Below are positions 54,077 through 63,893 of a stretch of 64,000 bases of DNA, one piece after another (position 1 is the first letter of the stretch; each line of letters opens with the position of its first letter). The DNA comes from Victivallales bacterium. Its GTDB lineage: Bacteria > Verrucomicrobiota > Lentisphaeria > Oligosphaerales > Oligosphaeraceae. The notes below the pieces were generated by a model. That model worked only from the letters and a program-made list of their open reading frames with translations, was not told where the DNA came from and did not search any database. The position numbers and the translations under genes were made by a program. The stretch is from assembly GCA_017535315.1 (NCBI GenBank), contig JAFXUD010000039.1, positions 36,322 through 100,321 of the forward strand, read 5' to 3'.

Positions 54077-54724
54077 ATGAAAAAGACGTTTACCTTGATT
54101 GAATTACTTGTCGTCATCGCCATCATCGCAATTCTGGCCGCTATGCTTTTGCCTGCGCTGAGCAAGGCCCGTGAGAAGGCACGTGCCATCTCCTGCATTA
54201 GCAACTTCAAGCAGATTGGGCTTGGTTTTTCCATGTACTCACAGGAATACGAGGACTGGAACTGCTACCAGTATTTCTATCCCAACGGAAGCAATGTCGC
54301 ACCCTGTTTCTGGTGGCAGGACGGCATCGGCCCCTACGTCGGCGATTACAAGATGTACTTGTGCCCTGCAATGGCCAGTCCAGTCTATACGACTGATAAA
54401 CGCCCCGAGTCCACTTCGTCTTTTACCTATCCAGAGAAACTTGAGACGGGATATGCCCGCAGCAACAAGACCTCTGGCACATCCGCAACCAGCATGTTCA
54501 AGTTGAACCAATACAAGTACCCCAGCGAAACCGCCAACGCCGCCGACAGCATCAAAATGGAGCTTCGCTCTTCCGCTCCAGACGAAAACCTTCTGGTCGG
54601 CCATACCAATTGCCGCCTAGGCGTCCGCCACAACGGACACTTCCAGTTGGTCTATGTCGATGGCCATAGCGATGCCCTCAACTTCTCTGTTCCAAGGGGC
54701 AAACTCTGGGAGATGATACAATAG
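54077..54724 (+). CDS. Prepilin-like protein with H-X9-DG motif, module 2
   Basis: 215 aa from ATG 54077 with AAAGGAG upstream. Leader [23 protein letters not shown]-terminal [14 protein letters not shown]. Closely similar along its length to the module 1 protein ('[28 protein letters not shown]' versus '[28 protein letters not shown]'), with a conserved '[12 protein letters not shown]' end. A terminator-like hairpin follows 13 nt after the stop. Confidence 0.88.
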   Translation: MKKTFTLIELLVVIAIIAILAAMLLPALSKAREKARAISCISNFKQIGLGFSMYSQEYEDWNCYQYFYPNGSNVAPCFWWQDGIGPYVGDYKMYLCPAMASPVYTTDKRPESTSSFTYPEKLETGYARSNKTSGTSATSMFKLNQYKYPSETANAADSIKMELRSSAPDENLLVGHTNCRLGVRHNGHFQLVYVDGHSDALNFSVPRGKLWEMIQ

Positions 54725-54737
54725 TCATCTTCTTGGT

Positions 54738-54774
54738 AGGTGATTGGGTCATAATCCAATCACCTGTTGTTTTT
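54738..54774 (+). terminator. Terminator or attenuator between prepilin and glycosidase, module 2
   Basis: AGGTGATTGG (54738-54747) pairs perfectly with CCAATCACCT (54756-54765), loop 8 nt, followed by GTTGTTTTT. Since the glycosidase gene begins 24 nt later with no other promoter evident, partial read-through would set the prepilin-to-enzyme ratio. Confidence 0.75.
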
Positions 54775-54798
54775 CCTGTTTTATCAAAGGAAATACTC

Positions 54799-57048
54799 AT
54801 GCGTAAAGTCCTTTTGTCTCTATGTTGTGCTGCCATCAGTCTATTTGGTGGCATCCGCGAGGAGCTTGCCAAGATGCCTGATGAAGCAGTTGAAGTCGTC
54901 TATCAAAGGGGGGCACCGTTTTTCAAGATAGGCGGAACGCTTTACCCGCCCGTCCTCTACAACTACAGCACAGATGGGCACTACGACCATGAGGACTTCA
55001 CTGCCGCAGTCCGTGGTTTTGTGGCTGCGGACATAAAACTCTTTTCTTTCGGCATCGAGGCAGTGGAGTTCTGGAAAGGCCCCAACCAATACGACTACGA
55101 TGCGTTGGAGAATGCGTTGCACAAAGCCTTTACCCTCGCACCTGAAGGGCGTTTCATCTTCGCCATCACCTTTTGTCATGGACCCGCCTGGTGGCATGAG
55201 CTGTATCCCGAGGAGCAAATCCAATATGCAGTCATAGACGAGAACACCTCTCCCAGGGACTGCATCGGCAACTACGTCTGCCACTCCTTCGCCTCTGAGC
55301 GCTGGCGCAAAGAATCCAGCGAAACCGTTCGAAAACTCGTCGAATATATTGAGAGCACTCCATACGCCAAGCACATCTTCGGGTACAGGATTGGTGACGG
55401 TGTCTATTCGGAATGGATTCACTTTGGGATGAAGAACGCTATGCCCGATGTTGGTCCTGCCATGACGACATTCTTCCGCAAGTATCTCAGCGAAAAGTAT
55501 AACGGTGATGTCAAGAAGCTCAGCCAGGCGTGGAATCAGCCCCAAGTCACCTTCAAGAACGCCACACCACCGCCCGTGGAAGTCCGTTTGCAGTACATTG
55601 AGGGCAGTGTGCTGCGCGACCCTAGAAACGCCTGGGAAATCGATTTTCTCCAGTGCATGCAACGTTCCATCCGCGACTTGCTCCTTTCCATGAACAAGGC
55701 GGCAAAGGATGGTTGCAAGGGCCGCAAACTGGTCGGCAACTACTGCGGTTACTTCTTCGGGCAGACCTATACCCCGAATGGATGGCAGGTTGTAACGGAC
55801 GAAATATTGGATTCCCCATACGTGGATTTCATGATTGCCCCTACCTGCTACTCCTACAACTTCCGAAAAGTGGGCCAGTCACAGCTTGCACGCAGCCTGG
55901 TGGCCTCCTATCCCCTCCACAAGAAGTTCTGCATCATCGAGGCGGACACCCGCACACACCTTTGGGGCCTCAAGAAGTCCAGGGACGGCAGCCGATACGC
56001 CACAAATGCTCAGGAAAGCGTTGCATTGCTTGCGCGCGACATGGCGCAGGCCATCAGCCGAGGAAGCGTCTATTGGTACTATGACCTCGCCAGGGAGTGG
56101 TACAACTGCCCCGAAATATTGGATTTCTTCAAGAAAATCGTTCCTGTTTACAATTCCATCAATGACTTTTCCTCCAGCGCGGAAATCGCTGTCATTGCAG
56201 ACTGGGAGAGTGTCTATTACCACGCTGCGCAATACATCAAAAACGACCCTGTCTTGAAGTACATTCCCTACTATGCAGGGCGACAGGTCTATTCATCCAT
56301 CAACTATATGACGAATGAATTGACCAAGTCTGGCTTGGTCTTCGACGCCTATTCCTTCGGGGACATCGACAACAAGGTCCTGGACAAATACAAAATCTAC
56401 ATCTTCCCTCAGCTCTTCTACATGACGCCTGAAAAGCTTGCCAAGCTTGCCAAACTCAAGAAAGAGGGGAAGACCTTGATTTTCATGAATCAGGCAGGGT
56501 GGCTGACGCCAAAGGGACCCAATGCCGATTCTATTTTCAAGACCACAGGCATTCATGCGGATATCTTGCCACAGATGTTCAAGAGTACGGTGACACTTAA
56601 AGATGGCGCCCTCATGGATGCAGACGCTTATGGTGATAAAAGCGCGGATTTCATGCCCACGCTGAAGGTCACGGATCCACAGGCGGACATCCTGGGCACC
56701 GTCAGGTCGGGTTCCGCGCCCGTCGATACATACGCGAAGAAGGTTTTTGAGGATGGTCCGACTGTTTACCTCAACGGTTCTTCGTTCATTTCGGGACCTG
56801 AACTGCGCCGAATCGCCCAGGAGGCGGGCGTACACATCTACTGCGACAGCGACAAGGGCATCGTCTTCGCCAACAACTCCATGGTCTCCTTCCATACGGC
56901 AACCCCAGGGACATACACCCTGAAAGCAAAGTCGCCTGTGAAATGGACCATGGTCTATCCCCAAAAACAGTCTTATCCCAATAAACAAACGGAAATCACG
57001 TTTTCTGTTAATCAGCCAGATACCGTTATCTTTGTGATCAAACCATAA
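54799..57048 (+). CDS. Secreted GH42-like glycoside hydrolase, module 2, short form
   Basis: 749 aa from ATG 54799 (AAAGGAAA upstream). Signal peptide MRKVLLSLCCAAISLFGG. Unlike its neighbours it lacks the N-terminal jelly-roll domain; the barrel begins almost at once (GAPFFKIGGTLYPPVLYNY). The acid/base (GVYSEWIHFGM) and nucleophile (IIEADTRTHLWG) motifs are intact, and the Rossmann-like (YKIYIFPQLFYM) and C-terminal beta domains are present. It forms an operon with the next glycosidase (20-nt gap). A divergent substrate compared with the long forms is likely from the missing domain. Confidence 0.85.
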   Translation: MRKVLLSLCCAAISLFGGIREELAKMPDEAVEVVYQRGAPFFKIGGTLYPPVLYNYSTDGHYDHEDFTAAVRGFVAADIKLFSFGIEAVEFWKGPNQYDYDALENALHKAFTLAPEGRFIFAITFCHGPAWWHELYPEEQIQYAVIDENTSPRDCIGNYVCHSFASERWRKESSETVRKLVEYIESTPYAKHIFGYRIGDGVYSEWIHFGMKNAMPDVGPAMTTFFRKYLSEKYNGDVKKLSQAWNQPQVTFKNATPPPVEVRLQYIEGSVLRDPRNAWEIDFLQCMQRSIRDLLLSMNKAAKDGCKGRKLVGNYCGYFFGQTYTPNGWQVVTDEILDSPYVDFMIAPTCYSYNFRKVGQSQLARSLVASYPLHKKFCIIEADTRTHLWGLKKSRDGSRYATNAQESVALLARDMAQAISRGSVYWYYDLAREWYNCPEILDFFKKIVPVYNSINDFSSSAEIAVIADWESVYYHAAQYIKNDPVLKYIPYYAGRQVYSSINYMTNELTKSGLVFDAYSFGDIDNKVLDKYKIYIFPQLFYMTPEKLAKLAKLKKEGKTLIFMNQAGWLTPKGPNADSIFKTTGIHADILPQMFKSTVTLKDGALMDADAYGDKSADFMPTLKVTDPQADILGTVRSGSAPVDTYAKKVFEDGPTVYLNGSSFISGPELRRIAQEAGVHIYCDSDKGIVFANNSMVSFHTATPGTYTLKAKSPVKWTMVYPQKQSYPNKQTEITFSVNQPDTVIFVIKP

Positions 57049-57068
57049 AGAACCAGAGAGGAATCATC

Positions 57069-59870
57069 ATGCGTAACATCCTATTGCTTCTATGTGTTGC
57101 CTTCACTCTCTTAGCAGGTCCCAAGGCATTGTGGATTGTCTATCCTGAGCCCCAGAGGGAAAGCATCAATAAGGAGCGTTATCTGAGAACGGAGTTTGAG
57201 GTTCCGCAAAAAGAGATTAAGCAGGCTTTCGTCGGCTATATCATCGATGATTACGGAACGGTCCTTCTGAATGGCCAGAACGTTGCCAATGAGGTCAACG
57301 GCAAGAGTGAGATTCCCAAAGCAAAACAGTACGACATCACGAAACTAGTGGTTCCTGGACGCAATGCCCTCGCCGTCACCGCCGTCAATACAGCCAGCCG
57401 AGGCGGCTTCATCCTGCACGTCTCCATCACCTTCCAGGACGGCAGCGAGCAGGAACTCTTCACAGACCCGACCACCTGGAAGGCCTCCAAAGTGAAGGCC
57501 GATGGATGGGAGAAGCCTGGCTTTGCGGCCACCGATGACTGGAAAACGCCTGATTCCCCAGGTGACCGCACCGTGCATCCCTGGGCGACCATGATTGACA
57601 TGATTGCCATCTACGCGAACGATGACGCGGCGGTGGAATACGAACGCAGACGTGAGGAAGCCGCCAAGGAGCCTGAACGTAGGCGCCAGAGGGAACTGCG
57701 CCTTAAGAAGCTCCACGAACTGCTCGCAACAGAGTCGATGGAAGAGGTCAAAATCACCTACAAAAACAACGGCCCCTTCTTCGACATCGGCGGAAAGCTC
57801 TATCGTCCAGTCCTCTATAACGGCTGGATTAGAGAGAGCCAGAACAGCATGGACAAGATCAACAACTTCGCAGAAGCAGACATGAATCTTTATGCCACGG
57901 GCCTCGGTAGCTCTTTCTGGAAGGGGCCCGATCAATATGACTTTGAGAGCGTGGACAGAACACTGGAAACCGCCATGGCCATCAATCCGAAGGGGCGTTT
58001 CCTTATTGGACTCGGCTTCTCGCATGGCCCCGCCTGGTGGAACAAGCTCCATCCAGAGGAAACCATCAAGTATGCAGCGAAAGATGAAAAACACTCCAAC
58101 CGTGATGGAATCGGTCCATATCCCGCTCCATCCTACGCCTCCAAGCTCTGGCTCAAGGAGGCCTCCGAAGCCGTCCGCAAACTCGTCGAGCATATCGAAA
58201 ACAGCCCTTATGGGAAGCATGTCTTTGCATACAGAATCGACTCTGGCGTCTATTCCGAATGGCACTATTTCGGCATGCACAGCTCCATGCCCGATGTCAG
58301 CGCCCCCATGGTGAAGCTCTTCCGTTCCTATCTCCGCGAACGATACAACGGCGACGTGGAGCAACTCCGCAAGGCATGGAGACAGCCCGACGTCACCTTC
58401 GAGAACGCCGCACCACCTCCAGTTGAAGTCCGCCGACAGTATATCGACGGACTCCTGCGCGACCCCGTGGAGAATGCGTGGAGCATCGACTTCATCCACT
58501 GCATCCAGCGCTCGCTCCGAAATGCGCTCCTCACGATAAACAAGGCGGCCAAGGAGGCATGCAAAGGCCGCGCGCTGGTTGGAAACTACTGCGGATATTA
58601 CTTCGGCATGGGCTACACCGCTGAAGGATGGCACATCGTGAACGACGATTTCGTCAGGTCCCCGTACGTCGATTTCCAGGTCTCCCCCTGCTGCTACTCT
58701 AGATTCTTCCGCAAGATTGGCGGCTCCATGCTTGCCCGCAGCCTGTGGTCCTCCTATCGCCTCCACAACAAAATCTGCATCTTTGAAGCGGATGGACGCA
58801 CGCATCTCGCCGTTGTCGCGGAAAACCAAAACAAGCACTGCGACACGCTTCAGGACAGCATCGCGATGCTGTCGCGAGACCTTGTCCAGGCAATCAGCAA
58901 AGGCTGCGCCTACTGGTACTATGACTTCGGGCGCGATTGGTACAATTGCCCTGAAATCTTCCAGTTCTTTCATAGCATCGCCCCCGTTTACGATGCGGTC
59001 AAGGACTTCGGCTCCAGCGCGGACGTCGCCGTCATTGCGGACTGGGAGAGCGCCTACTACCATGCGGTGCAGGCCCCATACGGCGGACCTGGTGCCTACA
59101 TGAGCATCAACTACGTGGCGCGTGAACTGAAGGCCGCTGGACTCCAGTTCGATGCATACTCCTTTGCGGACATCGAGTCACCCGCTCTGCAGAACTACAA
59201 GCTCTATATCTTCCCAAATCTGATATACATGACTCCCGAGAAGCTTGCCAAGCTGAACACGCTCAAGAAGGAGGGAAAGACCTTCCTCTTCATGAGCTTG
59301 CCTGGCTGGCTAAGCCCCAACGGCCAGGATACAGAATCGCTTTTCAAGACCAGTGGAATCCGCGCCGAAGTCCTGCACTGCAAATCGACGGTCACGACGA
59401 CGCTTATCGACGGCTCCGTCATGGATTTCTTCGAGGAGCCTAGCGAGATGAACTGGAAGCACGCGCCTGTGCTGAAAATCACGGATCCCCAGGCAACCCT
59501 TCTGGGCAGCGTCAAGCTGGACGACGGATCGGACGTATTCAGCTACGCCAGAAAGAAGAATGCGGACGGCACAACATCCTACATAAACGGCGCTCCCGTC
59601 ATGACCTCCCAGGAGCTGCGAAAGATTGCGAAGGAAGCAGGCGTACACATCTACTGCGACAGCAACAAGGGCGTGGTTTTCGCCAACAACTCCATGATCT
59701 CCTTCCACACGGGTACGCCTGGCGAATACACGCTACGCGCGAAGTCACCCGTGAAGTGGACCATGGTCTATCCAGAAAAGCGCACGTATCCTGACGCTCA
59801 GACTGAAGTCACCTTCATCGCTCCCGTGCAGAACACCTACATTTTCATGATTGCACGAGTACAACCGTAA
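57069..59870 (+). CDS. Secreted GH42-like glycoside hydrolase, module 2, long form
   Basis: 933 aa, signal peptide MRNILLLLCVAFTLLAGPKA. Domain order and length match the module 1 enzyme: jelly roll (about 20-180) with an Arg/Glu-rich helix 'EYERRREEAAKEPERRRQRELRLKKLHELL' linker, TIM barrel with GVYSEWHYFGM and IFEADGRTHLA, Rossmann-like domain (YKLYIFPNLIYM) and C-terminal beta domain. In the nucleophile motif the residue before R-T-H is Gly rather than Thr. AGAGAGGAATCATC precedes the start. It ends the module; the hybrid kinase gene converges from the right. Confidence 0.85.
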   Translation: MRNILLLLCVAFTLLAGPKALWIVYPEPQRESINKERYLRTEFEVPQKEIKQAFVGYIIDDYGTVLLNGQNVANEVNGKSEIPKAKQYDITKLVVPGRNALAVTAVNTASRGGFILHVSITFQDGSEQELFTDPTTWKASKVKADGWEKPGFAATDDWKTPDSPGDRTVHPWATMIDMIAIYANDDAAVEYERRREEAAKEPERRRQRELRLKKLHELLATESMEEVKITYKNNGPFFDIGGKLYRPVLYNGWIRESQNSMDKINNFAEADMNLYATGLGSSFWKGPDQYDFESVDRTLETAMAINPKGRFLIGLGFSHGPAWWNKLHPEETIKYAAKDEKHSNRDGIGPYPAPSYASKLWLKEASEAVRKLVEHIENSPYGKHVFAYRIDSGVYSEWHYFGMHSSMPDVSAPMVKLFRSYLRERYNGDVEQLRKAWRQPDVTFENAAPPPVEVRRQYIDGLLRDPVENAWSIDFIHCIQRSLRNALLTINKAAKEACKGRALVGNYCGYYFGMGYTAEGWHIVNDDFVRSPYVDFQVSPCCYSRFFRKIGGSMLARSLWSSYRLHNKICIFEADGRTHLAVVAENQNKHCDTLQDSIAMLSRDLVQAISKGCAYWYYDFGRDWYNCPEIFQFFHSIAPVYDAVKDFGSSADVAVIADWESAYYHAVQAPYGGPGAYMSINYVARELKAAGLQFDAYSFADIESPALQNYKLYIFPNLIYMTPEKLAKLNTLKKEGKTFLFMSLPGWLSPNGQDTESLFKTSGIRAEVLHCKSTVTTTLIDGSVMDFFEEPSEMNWKHAPVLKITDPQATLLGSVKLDDGSDVFSYARKKNADGTTSYINGAPVMTSQELRKIAKEAGVHIYCDSNKGVVFANNSMISFHTGTPGEYTLRAKSPVKWTMVYPEKRTYPDAQTEVTFIAPVQNTYIFMIARVQP

Positions 59871-59911
59871 CGATGTTTTTCATCTTTCCCATCTCTTCTC
59901 CTTCCAAGACG

Positions 59912-62900
59912 TCATTCGCCACCTTTCACTTCAGCATCCCTCTCCCAAATCAGCTCCTCTAGTGTCTGATAAAGACGGTCGGCAACCACGGGTTTGGAGA
60001 GATGCGCATTCATGCCTGACTGTAATGAACGCTGCACGTCTTCGTCAAATGCATTGGCGGTCAAGGCGATGATGGGGATGGTTTTCGCGTCAGCCTTGTC
60101 CAGTGCGCGAATGGCGGCGGTTGCTTCCAGTCCGTCCATTTCTGGCATGCGAACGTCCATCAGAATTGCATCATAATAACCGACTGGGCTCTTCTCAAAC
60201 ATCTCCACAACGATTCTACCGTTTTCCGCGTGGTCGATTTCCGCCTCGCGCATCTGAATAATCTCTTTCATGATTTCCGCATTGATTTCGTTATCCTCCG
60301 CCATGAGGATACGCCTGCCTTTTAGCTCGGCACGCTTTTTCTCCTTGAAGAGACTCATGTTGTTCTTTCTCGCGATGCGTTCGAATTCGTCGATTACATT
60401 GGAGGCAAACAGAGGCTTTGCCAAAAAGCTGTCAACCCCGACATGCATCGCTTCATCTAGGATATCATCCCAGTTAAAGGAGGTCAGGATAATCACCGTC
60501 GTTTCCTTGTCATACCGCTTCCGTATTTCCTTTGCCACTTCAATGCCATCCATTTCGGGCATTTTCCAATCGAGCAGCACGAGGTTGTAAGGTTCGTGCT
60601 TGGCATGTTGGACACCCAGCATCTGCAGGGCAGTCTGCCCGTCATAGCAGGTATCCGCCTTGAGGCCTGCCTCGTCCAGCACGATTCGTGCGTGTTCCGC
60701 CGCGATTTCCTCGTCATCTACAACCAGGATTCGCATCTCCTTCGGATTGACATAGCTCATTGCAGGCCCCTGATGCTCGCTGTTGGTCAGCGTGATGACA
60801 ACGGTGAACTCCGTCCCGACGCCCTTTTGCGATTCGACGGAAATCGTGCCATTCATCAGCTCAACGATGTTTTTCGTGATAGCCATGCCAAGACCCGCGC
60901 TGCCGTACCTGTTGCTCCTGCCGCTATTCTCCTGGGTGAAGGCGTCAAAGACCTTTGGAATAAAAGCCTCATCCATCCCGATGCCAGTGTCCTTGATGTG
61001 GAACTTCAAAGTGGAATGGTCGCCATACACTGCTGTGCGTTCTATCGTCAAGGTGACATTGCCTGGCGCATCCGTAAACTTGATTGCATTGGAAAGGATG
61101 TTGATGAGGACTTGCTTGAGCTTCATGTCATCGCCGATATAGTAGTCGCTGACACCACCCGTGACTTTGCACTCATAATGAAGACCTTTTTCTTTGCACT
61201 GGGACATCACCATGGTATTCAGCTGTTCCAGCATATCGCTGAAAGAAAACTCCTCCTTGCGGAGTACAAAACGGCCTGATTCAATTCGGCTCATGTCCAG
61301 AATGTCGTTGATTAGGCCCAACAGGTGCTGCGCGCTTCCTCCGATCTTCTCCAAATAGGTGCGAGTCTCTGGCGGAAGCGATGTATTCCGTAGGGCCAGG
61401 CTGTCCAGCCCGATGATTGCATTCATGGGCGTGCGGATTTCATGGCTCATGCTGGATAGGAAGGCCGTCTTTGCCTTGTTGGCCTCCTCCGCCGCCGTAA
61501 GCGCCTCGCTGAGCGCCTGGTTTTTGGCCATTGTCTCTCGCATTTCAGTGTCAATGACTGTAAGGCCGAGGCCCACCGCATGCACAATATGGTCTTCACG
61601 ATTCTCTGCGTGCCGCACGCCTGCCATCCGAATCATTTCGTAATATTCTCTGCCGTCACGCTGTGCCAGATAGCGGTAGTAGATGATTAAATCCTTTGCC
61701 AGCATCTCGCGCACATGGTCTGGCTCAATGAAATTCAAGAAGCCTTCCCTATAGCTTTCCGCGACAAAGTGATTCGCATACCAGGTAAAACGCTCATGAT
61801 ATGGGAAATGGACGCCTTCTGGCGTCTGATTATGGTCGTTTGGATCAGCCCGATAGCAAACGGCGTCATTATTGTCCAAATCGACATGATAGACGCAGCG
61901 ATAGTCCGACGCCAGCGCTGTAATCATCTTGTCCTGTTGTGCTCTGCGCTTTTGCTGTTCCAGCAGTTCTTCCTGAAGGGCAAGGCGTTCTTCCAGCTCC
62001 TTCTGCTTCGCCCTCTGGCTTTCCGCCAGTTCCGCGTTCGCCTTCTCCAATTCCCTTCGAGCGGTTTCCTTGGTCTGGATCTCTCGTTTTGAGCGCCTTG
62101 CGTCGCGAATAAGGAACAGGATAATCAGCGCGACAACAACAAGGATGATGCTTCCGAAGATTGCCATGTTGTCCCGAAGCATATCGGCAAACGTATAGGA
62201 ATAGAGTTGGTCCGTATAACGGAACGCATTGTTCTGCGCATAGTCCGCTCCCAGCACATTGATTCCGCGGTTGACCAGCTTCAATAGCCCATCGTTGCCG
62301 CTTTGAACGCCAAAGCATCGATCGTCGTTGTAGGTTGTCGGACGGAGGGAAAGACCACTGTATCGGCTGTTGCGCAGAATGTCGTTCGCTCTGAGACCGT
62401 TTAGTGTCGTGCAATCAACCTGGCCGTCGCAGACGGCTTTCAGGCAGGCGTCGATTGATGGATAATACGTGATTTTGGCTTTGGGATAGTGTGTTTTGAC
62501 AAAGAAGACTTGCATGCGGTTGTTTTCATTCACCGCGAAGTGTTGGACAGCGTTTTTGCTGTATTCGCCTTTATAGACCAGTTCTGTGGCCACAGAAACC
62601 ACTGCACTGGACTGGAAAATGCCACTTTCTTCAGCATAGTACAACCCGCCACCGACAGGAAAAGCGACGTCGATTTTACCAGTTCCAAGCCCTGTGAGCA
62701 TGTCGTCATACTTGTCAAAGCTCATAAAGGAGACCGTAAGATTATCAATTCCGAGCTTTTCCAACATGAGTGGCACGAGGTCTTTGACCAGGCCAGTTAC
62801 GTTTCCGTCCGCATCGGTATCACAATAGGGCAGATAATTGTTCATATAGCCGATGCATAGCGTCTTGTGTTCAGAAAGCCATTTTTTCTCCGCAGTTGAA

Positions 62901-63715
62901 AAGGCTCTGCTGGAGATGCTCACTGGATAGTATTTGTTGCGCAGGAAACTGATATAATTCGGTTCATTTACCGAAAGCTCCATCTGCGCAATGTTGAGCT
63001 TGTTCAGCAGATCGGGTCTTGATTTGGTGACGCAGAGATAATAATTGGATGCTCCGAAAGAGCAGAGCAACTCCGTATTTGACCTTTTATACGCACCATC
63101 TCCTTCTACCGCGAGAAGGTCCAAATCATGCTTGTCAAAGGCTGAGAAGAGCGGTTCGTAATCAGGATAGACCATGACCTTCGCCTGAATGCCATGTTTC
63201 TCCAAGAACTCATATAAAGAATCTGCCATGGCGCTTGCAAGAACGCCGATTCGTTTGGCGTTCAGTGTAGTCGGGTCCACCGTAATCGCATCGTCAAAAG
63301 CATGTTTTATCAAGCTATAGGTCTCATTGCCCATGGGCGAATCTGGATAACCGATGAGCGATTTGCGCTCCTCTTTCCATGCCAAACCAGCGAGAAAATC
63401 AATCTTGCCATCCAGAAGCATCTGGTACAGCTCGCTGAAATTGCCATAGACATACTCGTATCGCCAACCCGTGTATTCCGAAAGTTTCTGATAATACTCG
63501 TATGCATATCCATTTTTGATGGAGCCTGGCTTCGCCCCTTCCTGAAATACTTCGTTTTCATAGTAGCCAACACGGACTGGCTCGCTCTCATTGTCGGCGG
63601 AAACAACGCAGACCAAACACATAAAAACGGCCAGCATGATGAAGCATAGTTGCCGTGCATAGCGAACGAAAGACACCCTATTATCCATTCGAATAGCCAT
63701 CATATTTCTTCTCAT
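59912..63715 (-). CDS. Hybrid sensor histidine kinase with two solute-binding domains
   Basis: 1267 aa from ATG 63715 (GGAG at 5 nt); a 39-codon upstream extension runs through an inverted-repeat element and is unlikely. A signal anchor (residues about 14-38) leads to two tandem family-3 solute-binding-like domains (about 45-265 and 275-510), a transmembrane helix (GSIILVVVALIILFLI), a coiled coil, a PAS-like region, HisKA with His758 (MSHEIRTPMN), an HATPase domain (NILSNAIKF, DTGIGM, GLGMAI) and two receiver domains with Asp1049 (LLDWKMPEMDG) and Asp1187 (LMDVRMPEMDG). No HPt domain and no separate regulator gene are visible. It may sense amino acids or small solutes in the periplasm. Confidence 0.92.
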   Translation of the reverse strand: MRRNMMAIRMDNRVSFVRYARQLCFIMLAVFMCLVCVVSADNESEPVRVGYYENEVFQEGAKPGSIKNGYAYEYYQKLSEYTGWRYEYVYGNFSELYQMLLDGKIDFLAGLAWKEERKSLIGYPDSPMGNETYSLIKHAFDDAITVDPTTLNAKRIGVLASAMADSLYEFLEKHGIQAKVMVYPDYEPLFSAFDKHDLDLLAVEGDGAYKRSNTELLCSFGASNYYLCVTKSRPDLLNKLNIAQMELSVNEPNYISFLRNKYYPVSISSRAFSTAEKKWLSEHKTLCIGYMNNYLPYCDTDADGNVTGLVKDLVPLMLEKLGIDNLTVSFMSFDKYDDMLTGLGTGKIDVAFPVGGGLYYAEESGIFQSSAVVSVATELVYKGEYSKNAVQHFAVNENNRMQVFFVKTHYPKAKITYYPSIDACLKAVCDGQVDCTTLNGLRANDILRNSRYSGLSLRPTTYNDDRCFGVQSGNDGLLKLVNRGINVLGADYAQNNAFRYTDQLYSYTFADMLRDNMAIFGSIILVVVALIILFLIRDARRSKREIQTKETARRELEKANAELAESQRAKQKELEERLALQEELLEQQKRRAQQDKMITALASDYRCVYHVDLDNNDAVCYRADPNDHNQTPEGVHFPYHERFTWYANHFVAESYREGFLNFIEPDHVREMLAKDLIIYYRYLAQRDGREYYEMIRMAGVRHAENREDHIVHAVGLGLTVIDTEMRETMAKNQALSEALTAAEEANKAKTAFLSSMSHEIRTPMNAIIGLDSLALRNTSLPPETRTYLEKIGGSAQHLLGLINDILDMSRIESGRFVLRKEEFSFSDMLEQLNTMVMSQCKEKGLHYECKVTGGVSDYYIGDDMKLKQVLINILSNAIKFTDAPGNVTLTIERTAVYGDHSTLKFHIKDTGIGMDEAFIPKVFDAFTQENSGRSNRYGSAGLGMAITKNIVELMNGTISVESQKGVGTEFTVVITLTNSEHQGPAMSYVNPKEMRILVVDDEEIAAEHARIVLDEAGLKADTCYDGQTALQMLGVQHAKHEPYNLVLLDWKMPEMDGIEVAKEIRKRYDKETTVIILTSFNWDDILDEAMHVGVDSFLAKPLFASNVIDEFERIARKNNMSLFKEKKRAELKGRRILMAEDNEINAEIMKEIIQMREAEIDHAENGRIVVEMFEKSPVGYYDAILMDVRMPEMDGLEATAAIRALDKADAKTIPIIALTANAFDEDVQRSLQSGMNAHLSKPVVADRLYQTLEELIWERDAEVKGGE

Positions 63716-63733
63716 GTCAACTCCAATTCTACG

Positions 63734-63893
63734 AGTACTTAATTGATTTAATTCGGATACACATTGCATCGGAGTTTTGGAGATGATTTTTTGCGAATGG
63801 CGACGCGCATACCCTCGTATGCAAGGAGCCATTCACGGAAAAGCAGCCCAAAAGAACAGTGCAGATGTATTCGAATTAAATCAATTAAGTACT
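63734..63893. repeat. 160-bp element with 28-bp inverted repeats
   Basis: AGTACTTAATTGATTTAATTC.. (63734-63761) is repeated in inverted orientation at 63866-63893 with one mismatch. Inside, GAATGGC and GCCATTC form an inner stem. The element separates the kinase start codon from its upstream region, so any promoter is either inside it or beyond 63893. The remaining 107 bp to the window end are A+T-rich with no gene visible. Confidence 0.7.

Noticed and set aside
57345..59063. Minus-strand frame of 572 codons
   Set aside because: Antisense shadow of the secreted glycosidase; G+C-rich codon third positions keep the opposite frame open.
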